The notes under the pieces are model-generated. The model was given only the letters and a program-made list of their open reading frames with translations, made no database searches and had not been told where the DNA came from. Source: Curtobacterium sp. MCPF17_002 (lineage in GTDB: Bacteria; Actinomycetota; Actinomycetes; Actinomycetales; Microbacteriaceae). Taken from it: DNA of 64,000 bases. Below, one piece after another: positions 53,908-60,793 of the stretch (its first letter is position 1; the number at the start of each line of letters is the position of its first letter). The stretch is taken from NCBI RefSeq assembly GCF_003234115.2, contig NZ_CP126251.1, positions 3,472,001-3,536,000 of the forward strand, given 5' to 3'. A program made the translations under genes and the position numbers.

Positions 53908-54230
53908 CCTCGTGCCTTCCGTTCGTGTCGGCCACGAGCGACCTCGGTGTCGAGCGCGTCGAGACGCTGCTCCCACCGGTCGCGGTACGGCCGCAGCCAG
54001 TCGTCGATCTCGGTCAGGGGCTCGGTCCGGAGCCGGTACACCCGCCGCTGCGCGTCCTGTTCGGCCTCGACGAGTCCGGACTCACGCAGCACGCGGAGGT
54101 GACGGGAGACGCCGGGCCGCGCAATCGGCACGAGGTCGGCGAGTTCGTTCACCGTCATCGGTCGTTCGCGGAGCGCGGCGAGCATCGTCCGGCGGTGTCC
54201 GTCGGCGAGGGCTCCCCAGATCGCGTCCAT
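53904..54230 (-). CDS. ArsR-family transcriptional regulator
   Basis: A 108-residue winged helix (IWGALADGHRRTMLAALRERPMTVNELADL and RPGVSRHLRVLRESGLVEAE). The Cys metal ligands of metal-sensing members are absent, so it is of the SRPBCC-linked type. ATG 54230 is preceded by a TGGTTACGTAACCA palindrome that is a likely autoregulatory site. Co-translated with the SRPBCC protein. Confidence 0.88.
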   Translation of the reverse strand: MDAIWGALADGHRRTMLAALRERPMTVNELADLVPIARPGVSRHLRVLRESGLVEAEQDAQRRVYRLRTEPLTEIDDWLRPYRDRWEQRLDALDTEVARGRHERKARG

Positions 54231-54248
54231 GAGCCATGTGTACCACCA

Positions 54249-54262
54249 TGGTTACGTAACCA
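54249..54262. promoter_or_regulatory. Palindrome TGGTTACGTAACCA before arsR
   Basis: A perfect 14-bp palindrome 19 bases upstream of the arsR start, in an AT-richer pocket. It fits ArsR autoregulation by covering the promoter. Confidence 0.7.
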
Positions 54263-54304
54263 CAAGGGTACGCAACGCGACGGACGCCCGGTCCTGCACC
54301 GGGG

Positions 54305-54348
54305 ACGACGGGAGGCACGGTGCCAGCTGGCACCGTGCCTCCCGTTCG
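54305..54348. repeat. REP-A-like perfect palindrome after sucD
   Basis: CGACGGGAGGCACGGTGCCA and TGGCACCGTGCCTCCCG meet at GC, giving a 40-bp dyad with no loop. It is a variant of REP-A (GGGAGGCACGG in place of CTGGAGGCGCGG), 22 bases after the sucD stop; probably the sucCD terminator. Confidence 0.85.
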
Positions 54349-54369
54349 ACTGCTCCCAGGTCGTGAGCG

Positions 54370-55257
54370 CTACTTGCTCGCGACCACCTCGCGCAGCAGC
54401 GCGGCCGTCTCGGACGGCGTCTTGCCGACCTTCACGCCGGCCGCCTCGAGGGCCTGCTTCTTCGCCTCGGCCGTGCCGGCGGAACCGGACACGATCGCGC
54501 CGGCGTGACCCATCGTCTTGCCCTCCGGCGCGGTGAAGCCCGCGACGTAGCCGACGACCGGCTTGGTGACGTGCGCCTTGATGTAGTCGGCGGCACGCTC
54601 CTCGGCGTCGCCACCGATCTCACCGATCATGACGATGGCCTCGGTCTCCGGGTCGGCCTCGAACGCGGCGAGCGCGTCGATGTGCGTCGTGCCGATGACG
54701 GGGTCGCCGCCGATGCCGATGGCGGTCGAGAAGCCCAGGTCACGGAGTTCGTACATCATCTGGTAGGTCAGGGTGCCCGACTTCGAGACGAGACCGATTG
54801 GCCCCTTGCCGGTGATCGTGGCCGGGGTGATCCCGACGAGGGACTCACCGGGCGTGATGATGCCGGGGCAGTTCGGGCCGATGATGCGGGTCTTGCCGCC
54901 GAGCGCCTTGGCGTGCGCCCAGAACACCGCGGAGTCCTGCACCGGGATGCCCTCGGTGATCACGACGACGAGCGGGATCTCGGCGTCGATGGCCTCCATC
55001 ACGGCGTCCTTCGCGAACACCGGCGGGACGAAGACGATCGAGACGTCGGCACCGGTGGTGTCGATGGCCTCGCGCACCGAGCCGAAGACCGGCAGGGTGA
55101 CGTCGTCGTGGGTGACGGTCGTGCCGGCCTTGCGCGCGTTCACGCCGCCGACGACCTGGGTGCCGGCCTTGAGCATCAGGGCAGTGTGCTTCGTGCCCTC
55201 ACCACCGGTGATGCCCTGGACGATGACCTTGGAGTCCTTGTTGAGGAAGATCGACAT
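54370..55257 (-). CDS. sucD: Succinyl-CoA synthetase alpha subunit
   Basis: A 295-residue subunit that binds CoA and carries the phospho-His. [14 protein letters not shown] is the CoA-binding Rossmann region, [12 protein letters not shown] and [10 protein letters not shown], whose His is phosphorylated, are clear. With SucC it makes ATP/GTP from succinyl-CoA in the TCA cycle. It starts 15 bases after the sucC stop. Confidence 0.95.
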   Translation of the reverse strand: MSIFLNKDSKVIVQGITGGEGTKHTALMLKAGTQVVGGVNARKAGTTVTHDDVTLPVFGSVREAIDTTGADVSIVFVPPVFAKDAVMEAIDAEIPLVVVITEGIPVQDSAVFWAHAKALGGKTRIIGPNCPGIITPGESLVGITPATITGKGPIGLVSKSGTLTYQMMYELRDLGFSTAIGIGGDPVIGTTHIDALAAFEADPETEAIVMIGEIGGDAEERAADYIKAHVTKPVVGYVAGFTAPEGKTMGHAGAIVSGSAGTAEAKKQALEAAGVKVGKTPSETAALLREVVASK

Positions 55258-55272
55258 TGTTCTGAGCGCTCC

Positions 55273-56439
55273 TTACGCCGATGCGGCGAGCTCGGCGGCC
55301 TGCTCGGCCGCATCGTCCATGGTCGCGGCGACGGTGACGAGCGGGTGCGCTGCCTCCGCCAGGATCGCGCGACCCTCGTCCACCTTGTTGCCGTCGAGGC
55401 GCACGACGAGCGGCTTCGTGGCCGCGTCGCCGAGGATGCCGAGCGCGGCGATGATGCCGTTCGCGACGGCGTCGCAGGCGGTGATGCCGCCGAAGACGTT
55501 CACGAAGACGCTCTTCACCTGCGGGTCGCCGAGGATGACGTCGAGGCCGTTGGCCATGACCTCGGCCGAGGCGCCGCCGCCGATGTCGAGGAAGTTCGCG
55601 GGCTTCACGCCGCCGTGGCGCTCACCGGCGTACGCGACGACGTCGAGCGTCGACATGACGAGCCCGGCACCGTTGCCGATGACCCCGATCTCGCCGTCGA
55701 GCTTGACGTAGTTGAGGCCGTGGGCCTTCGCCTTGGCCTCGAGCGGGTCCTCGCTCGCGGTGTCCTCGAGCGACGCGTGGCCCTTGTGGCGGAAGTCGGC
55801 GTTCTCGTCGAGCGTGACCTTGCCGTCGAGCGCCAGGATCTGGCCGTCGGCGGTGCGGACGAGCGGGTTCACCTCGACCAGGGTGGCGTCCTCGCCGGCG
55901 TAGACGTCGTAGAGCTTCACGAAGACGTCGGCGACCTGGTCGCGCAGCTCCTCGGGGAAGTTCGCCTGGGCCGCGATGTCGAGCGCGGCCTCCTTGTTGA
56001 TGCCGGTGAGGGGGTTCACCTCGACGCGGGCGAGCGCCTCGGGCTTCTCCACCGCGAGCTGCTCGATCTCCATGCCGCCCTCGACGCTGGTGAGCGAGAG
56101 GTAGGAGCGGTTCGCCCGGTCGAGCAGCACCGAGAAGTAGAACTCCTCGGCGATGTCGGCGCCCTGGGCGATCATCACGCGCTGCACGGTGTGGCCCTTG
56201 ATGTCGAGGCCGAGGATCGCCTGCGCGTGCTCGAACGCCTCGTCGGGGGTCTTCGCGACCTTGACGCCGCCGGCCTTGCCGCGACCGCCGACCTTCACCT
56301 GCGCCTTGACGACGACGACGCCACCGATCTTCTCGGCGGCCGCTCGTGCCTCTTCCGGGGTGTCGGCGATGATGCCCTGGAGGACGGGGACGCCGTAGGA
56401 CTCGAAGAGGTCCCTGGCCTGGTACTCGAAAAGATCCAC
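55273..56439 (-). CDS. sucC: Succinyl-CoA synthetase beta subunit
   Basis: A 388-residue ATP-grasp subunit. [17 protein letters not shown] starts the fold; [17 protein letters not shown] is in the nucleotide site, VEVNPLV gives metal ligands and [11 protein letters not shown] belongs to the C-terminal ligase domain. GTG 56439 is preferred; AAGAAGAA precedes it. First gene of sucCD. Confidence 0.94.
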   Translation of the reverse strand: MDLFEYQARDLFESYGVPVLQGIIADTPEEARAAAEKIGGVVVVKAQVKVGGRGKAGGVKVAKTPDEAFEHAQAILGLDIKGHTVQRVMIAQGADIAEEFYFSVLLDRANRSYLSLTSVEGGMEIEQLAVEKPEALARVEVNPLTGINKEAALDIAAQANFPEELRDQVADVFVKLYDVYAGEDATLVEVNPLVRTADGQILALDGKVTLDENADFRHKGHASLEDTASEDPLEAKAKAHGLNYVKLDGEIGVIGNGAGLVMSTLDVVAYAGERHGGVKPANFLDIGGGASAEVMANGLDVILGDPQVKSVFVNVFGGITACDAVANGIIAALGILGDAATKPLVVRLDGNKVDEGRAILAEAAHPLVTVAATMDDAAEQAAELAASA

Positions 56440-56584
56440 GCTGTTCTTCTTCCCGCACGGTTCGTGCGATCGGCATCGGTTTCCCGGTCGCGCACTCACC
56501 ATCGAGGGTCGCTCGATGTCGAGACAACGGCCGGACCCGAGCCTAGCGCTGGTCGGTGGACGTCCGGTGCGCGGGCTCGTCCGG

Positions 56585-56655
56585 CGCACGCGTCCCGGTG
56601 CGCACGCGTCCCGGTGCGCACGCGTCCCGGTGCGCACGCATCCCGGTGCGCGCGG
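56585..56655. repeat. Minisatellite of GCACGCGTCCCGGTGC
   Basis: Four to five 16-base units, one with ACGCAT, between divergent sucC and recQ. Each unit ends and begins with complementary bases (GCAC/GTGC), so the array can fold into successive small hairpins. Confidence 0.8.
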
Positions 56656-56733
56656 GTCCGCGCGCGTGGGCCCTCGTCCGCTGCGCGCGACTCCCGACAG
56701 GGACCCCAGCGACGCCCCGGCACGGTGGACGCG

Positions 56734-58359
56734 ATGGACACCGCACTCCGCTCCCGCGCCACCGACGTGTTCGGCTGGCACCTCCGCCCCGAGCAGGAGA
56801 CCGTCATCGACGCCGTCCTCGCCAGGCGCGACGCCCTCGCCGTGATGCCGACCGGCTCGGGCAAGTCCGCGATCTACCAGGTCGCCGGCCTCGCACTCGA
56901 CGGAGTCCTCGTCGTGGTGTCGCCGCTGGTCGCCCTGCAGGAGGACCAGGTCGTCGGGCTCGAGGACCACCCGGACGCGCCCCGGGCGGTGACGATCAAC
57001 GCCACCCGTGCCCGCCGCGACCTCGACGAGGCGTGGGACGCCGTCGAGAGCGGTGCCGCGCGCTACGTGTTCCTCGCCCCCGAGCAGCTGGCGAAGGACG
57101 ACGTCGTCGAGCGGCTGCGCACGGCCGGCGTCGCGCTCGTCACGGTGGACGAGGCGCACTGCGTGTCCTCGTGGGGGCACGACTTCCGCCCGGACTACCT
57201 GGTCCTCGGCGAGGTGATCGAGCGGCTCGGCCGGCCGCCGGTGCTCGCGATGACCGCGACGGGGTCATCACCGGTCCGCTCCGAGATCGTCGAGCGGCTG
57301 GGCATGCGGGACCCGCTCGTGCTCGCGACCGGGTTCGACCGGCCGGAGCTGCGCCTCGAGGTCGTGCGGCACACCGACGACGACGCCAAGCGCCAGGCCG
57401 TCGCCGAGCAGGTGGGTGCACTCGACGGCGCCGGGATCGTCTACGTCGCGACCCGGGCCGAGACGCTCGAGTACGCCGACGCCCTGGTCGAGGAAGGGCG
57501 GCGCGCGGCGCCGTACCACGCGGGTCTCCGGGTGCGGGACCGCGAGGCCGTGCACCACGCCTTCCGCGACGGCGAGGTCGACGTGGTCGTCGCGACGAGC
57601 GCCTTCGGCATGGGCATCGACAAGCCGGACGTCCGCTTCGTCGTGCACGCCGACGTGCCGGAGTCCGTCGACGCCTACTACCAGGAGGTCGGCCGGGCGG
57701 GACGGGACCGGCAGCCGGGGCTCGCGACGCTCCACTACCGCGCCGAGGACCTCGGGCTGCGACGCTTCTTCGCCTCGGGCGGGCCGCGGCCGGCGTCCCT
57801 CCGCGCGGTGTTCGACGCCGTCCCCGCCGACGGCTCGGTGGCGCGGTCGGACCTGCCGGCTGCGAGCGGCCTCTCGGGCCGGACCGCCGGTCGCGCGGCG
57901 AACGCCCTCGTCGACGCCGGTGTCCTGGTCGACGAGCGGGACGGCCTGGCGCGTGCCGCAGGCGCCCCGGCGTCGGCCGACGCCGCCGTCCGTGCCGCGT
58001 CCGAGCGCGCTGAGGACCGGGAACGGATCGAGGAGTCCCGCATCGCGATGATGCGCCGCTTCGCCGAGACCGACGAGTGCCGTCGGCAGTTCCTGCTCGG
58101 GTACTTCGGCGACGAGCTGCCGGAGCCCTGCGGCAACTGCGACACCTGCACCTCCGGGTCCGCCGACGAGACGCACGCGGCCGACGGGTCGCACGACGCC
58201 GAGTGGCCGCCGGACGCCGAGGTCGAGCACACCGAGTGGGGACGCGGCACCGTGATGAGCACCGAGGACGACCGGCTCACGGTGTTCTTCGAGTCCGCCG
58301 GCTACCGCACGCTCGCGCTCACCGACGTCGTGGAGCGGAAGCTCCTCGAGCGGGTCTGA
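56734..58359 (+). CDS. recQ: RecQ-family DNA helicase with short C-terminus
   Basis: A 541-residue helicase. Walker [10 protein letters not shown] (38-46), [18 protein letters not shown] (DEAH 139-142), and the helicase C domain with [17 protein letters not shown] zinc site [24 protein letters not shown] follows near 455-480. HRDC is missing; the last 45 residues ([13 protein letters not shown]...) resemble the tail of PcrA. It unwinds DNA in repair. GTG 56725 is an alternative start. Confidence 0.87.
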   Translation: MDTALRSRATDVFGWHLRPEQETVIDAVLARRDALAVMPTGSGKSAIYQVAGLALDGVLVVVSPLVALQEDQVVGLEDHPDAPRAVTINATRARRDLDEAWDAVESGAARYVFLAPEQLAKDDVVERLRTAGVALVTVDEAHCVSSWGHDFRPDYLVLGEVIERLGRPPVLAMTATGSSPVRSEIVERLGMRDPLVLATGFDRPELRLEVVRHTDDDAKRQAVAEQVGALDGAGIVYVATRAETLEYADALVEEGRRAAPYHAGLRVRDREAVHHAFRDGEVDVVVATSAFGMGIDKPDVRFVVHADVPESVDAYYQEVGRAGRDRQPGLATLHYRAEDLGLRRFFASGGPRPASLRAVFDAVPADGSVARSDLPAASGLSGRTAGRAANALVDAGVLVDERDGLARAAGAPASADAAVRAASERAEDRERIEESRIAMMRRFAETDECRRQFLLGYFGDELPEPCGNCDTCTSGSADETHAADGSHDAEWPPDAEVEHTEWGRGTVMSTEDDRLTVFFESAGYRTLALTDVVERKLLERV

Positions 58360-58569
58360 GAACGGGCGACGGGGCCCGTGACAGCAGGGGAAGGCGCGGT
58401 CGCTCGACCACCCGTCGGCGACCGCGCTCCACTCCCCCGAGCACGGCGAGTGTGCCCCGCCGGCATGACCCGGAGGTGTCCGCCAGGTGAACGGTGTCCA
58501 CCGTGCGAACCGAACGCGTCCGCAGCCCCGCGGCGTAGACAGGACTCCCCGAACCGAGAGGAGCGCGCA

Positions 58570-58857
58570 GTGAGCGATCCCGGCATCACGCCCGACGACG
58601 GAACCGACGAGTTCCGCGACGACGACGTGGACACCGAACACACCGGCCCCTACGAGGAGGACCTCCGCGAGGAGTCCCTCGAGACCGTGACCAACGACGC
58701 GGTCGCCGGCGAGACCGTCGAACCGCAGCCCGGCGACGGCACGGACGACGGCCCGACCGGCGGAGCTCCCCGCGAGGGCTCCCCCGACACGTTCGAACAC
58801 GACAGCGACGAAGACGGCCGCAACCTCGCGACCGAGGACGGCTCCGGCCCCCTCTGA
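58570..58857 (+). CDS. Acidic hypothetical protein, 95 residues
   Basis: A 95-residue, very acidic protein (Asp/Glu/Gly/Thr-rich, no membrane segment), likely disordered. GTG 58570 follows AGAGGAG by 8 bases. It lies alone between recQ and a membrane-protein gene; no family is recognised. Confidence 0.65.
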   Translation: MSDPGITPDDGTDEFRDDDVDTEHTGPYEEDLREESLETVTNDAVAGETVEPQPGDGTDDGPTGGAPREGSPDTFEHDSDEDGRNLATEDGSGPL

Positions 58858-58910
58858 CACCGGTCCCGCCGACACGGGTGCCACGGAGCACGGCTCGCTA
58901 CCATCGGGCC

Positions 58911-59276
58911 GTGCTCCGCCGTGTCCGTGCCAGTGTCCGCCGCATGCCCGCAGCGCCGCGGCTCATCGCGATCGCGGCGCTCCTGCTCGTCGCCGCGTCG
59001 GGTAACCTCGCGGCTCGGTCCGGTCCGGTCGCCCAGTGGCTCCCGCTGCTCGTGGTCGCCGTGGCCGGCGCGGTGGTCGCGGGTGCACCCACCCGACTCT
59101 GGCCGCTGCCGGCCATCTGGCTCGTCGCCACACTCCTCGTCACGACCACCGACGTCCCCCTCGACCCGGCGGTGCTCGCGGTCTCCCTCGCCGCCGGTGG
59201 GGTCGCGCTCCTCGCGGCGGTCGCCGTCGACCTCGGCCCCGTCCTCCGGGACCGTCACCGACGGACGCGGACGTGA
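58911..59276 (+). CDS. Small membrane protein, 121 residues
   Basis: Arg-rich N-terminus, then three to four helices (LIAIAALLLVAASG; WLPLLVVAVAGAVVAG; AIWLVATLLVT; VSLAAGGVALLAAVAV). Function unknown. GTG 58911 is six bases after TACCAT (leaderless). Its stop overlaps the next gene as GTGA. Confidence 0.75.
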   Translation: MLRRVRASVRRMPAAPRLIAIAALLLVAASGNLAARSGPVAQWLPLLVVAVAGAVVAGAPTRLWPLPAIWLVATLLVTTTDVPLDPAVLAVSLAAGGVALLAAVAVDLGPVLRDRHRRTRT

Positions 59277-60097
59277 CCGCTCCACAGCCTGGAGGCACGG
59301 CGCACGACCGGCACCGCGCCTCCAGTCCGTCGACTGGTCACGTCGCAGACCGTCACCTGCGTCGGTTCCTCGCCGACAGCACGCCGGTGGCCGCGGGCGG
59401 CCGCGCGATCCTGCTGCAGATCGCCGACCCGGTGGTCGCAGCGGGGGTCCGTCGGCACTCGGACTTCGCCCGACGGCCGCAGCAGCGGCTCGCCCACACC
59501 CTCATGTTCGTCTTCGCCGTCGTGGTCGGCACCGAGGCCGACGCTGCCGTCGCCGCGTCGTTCGTCCAGCGCGCGCACCGACCGGTCGCCGGTGCCGACG
59601 ACGTGGACCGGCAGCTCTGGGTCGCGGCCACCCTGTACGACTCCGCGCGTCGTGCGCACGAACTGTTCGGCGACCCCGTCGACGACGCCCTCGCCGGCGC
59701 CGTCCTCGACGCCTACGCCCCGATCGGCACCGCGCTGCGGGTGCCGGCCGACCGGTGGCCCGCGTCCGTCGCCGCGTTCGACGCGTACTGGGCTGCGACA
59801 CTCGACGACCTCGAGGTCACGGACGACGCCCGCGGAGTCGTCCGGGACCTGCTGCACCCCCGGTTCGCGCCGCTGTGGGTGCGCGCCGCGATGCCCCTGG
59901 TGCGGATCGTCACCGTCGGCATGCTGCCGGAGGCCCTGCGGCAGCAGTACCGCTTCCCCTGGGGGCCGCGCGAACAGCGTCGTTTCCGCCGAGCCGTGCG
60001 CCTGGTGCGCACCGTCCGCGCCGTCGTGCCGGGGTGGGCCCTGCGGCTGCCGGGGCCGTTGCTGCTCCGGCAGATGCGGCGGTACGCGCACGCCTGA
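59273..60097 (+). CDS. MpaB/DUF2236 oxygenase-like protein
   Basis: A 274-residue helical protein. GRAILLQIADPVVAAGVRRHSDF, RLAHTLMFVFAVVVG and the AYAPIGTALRV region fit DUF2236, related to rubber oxygenases that may bind heme. GTG 59273 overlaps the previous stop as GTGA. A full REP-A copy (59284-59331) is in the first 20 codons (PQPGGTAHDRHRASSPSTG), before the conserved part; no alternative start is seen between it and HLRRFLADSTPV. Confidence 0.82.
   Translation: MTAPQPGGTAHDRHRASSPSTGHVADRHLRRFLADSTPVAAGGRAILLQIADPVVAAGVRRHSDFARRPQQRLAHTLMFVFAVVVGTEADAAVAASFVQRAHRPVAGADDVDRQLWVAATLYDSARRAHELFGDPVDDALAGAVLDAYAPIGTALRVPADRWPASVAAFDAYWAATLDDLEVTDDARGVVRDLLHPRFAPLWVRAAMPLVRIVTVGMLPEALRQQYRFPWGPREQRRFRRAVRLVRTVRAVVPGWALRLPGPLLLRQMRRYAHA
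59284..59331. repeat. REP-A palindrome, full copy inside a coding region
   Basis: CAGCCTGGAGGCACGG and CCGCGCCTCCAGTCCGT flank GCGCACGACCGGCA. It lies 11 bases after the GTG start of the DUF2236 gene and is translated if that start is right. Confidence 0.8.
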
Positions 60098-60143
60098 CGG
60101 TTCCACCTGGGTGCCGACCGGGCCCGCGCGGTTGGCTGGGCAC

Positions 60144-60788
60144 ATGCCCACTGCTCCGCTGTCCGGTGACTCGTCGTTCTCGTTCCCGGAGTTCACCGAC
60201 CCGCCGTCGTCACCCTTCACCGTCGCCCGGTCGTGGTTCGACGCCGCGCAGGAGGGTGACGGCGCCGTCTCCGAGCCGATGTCGATGACGCTCGCCACCG
60301 CCGGTGCCGACGGCCGCGTCTCCGCGCGGACCGTCGACGTGAAGCGGCTCGACGACGCCGGACTCGTGTTCGGGTCGTCGTCCGACAGCCCCAAGGGCCG
60401 GCAGCTCGGCGGCAACCCGTTCGGTGCGCTGCAGGTGTATTGGCGGGAGACGATGCAGCAGCTCCGCTTCGAGGGGCGGATCGTGGCGCTCTCCGACGCC
60501 GAGTCCGACGCGCTGTTCGCCGACCGGTCGCCGAAGTCGCGCGCCGCGACCGCCGTCGCGCAGCAGTCCGAGCCCTTCGGCGACCGCACCCTGCAGCGCC
60601 TGATCGACGACGCGAACACGCTGCTCGACGAGCACGGCGACGACGTCCCGCGGCCGAGCAGCTGGCGTGCGTGGCGGCTGGAGCCCGACCTGGTCGAGTT
60701 CTGGCACGGCAGCCGCGACCGCATGCACCGTCGGCTGCAGTACCGGCTCGGCGAGGACGGCTGGGCCGTCGACCGCGTGCAGCCGTAG
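60144..60788 (+). CDS. Pyridoxamine 5'-phosphate oxidase-family flavoprotein
   Basis: A 214-residue PdxH-like split-barrel protein. EPMSMTLATAGADGRVSART and VYWRETMQQLRFEGRI fit FMN binding, and VEFWHGSRDRMHRRLQY matches the substrate-binding end of PdxH. It may oxidise PNP/PMP to PLP or be a related flavoprotein. TTGGCT lies six bases before ATG 60144. Confidence 0.85.
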   Translation: MPTAPLSGDSSFSFPEFTDPPSSPFTVARSWFDAAQEGDGAVSEPMSMTLATAGADGRVSARTVDVKRLDDAGLVFGSSSDSPKGRQLGGNPFGALQVYWRETMQQLRFEGRIVALSDAESDALFADRSPKSRAATAVAQQSEPFGDRTLQRLIDDANTLLDEHGDDVPRPSSWRAWRLEPDLVEFWHGSRDRMHRRLQYRLGEDGWAVDRVQP

Positions 60789-60793
60789 GGCTC

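Noticed and set aside
50674-54102. A 1142-codon plus-strand frame across purN and perM
   Set aside because: Shadow of purN/perM; composition dominated by Arg and Asp, no domains.
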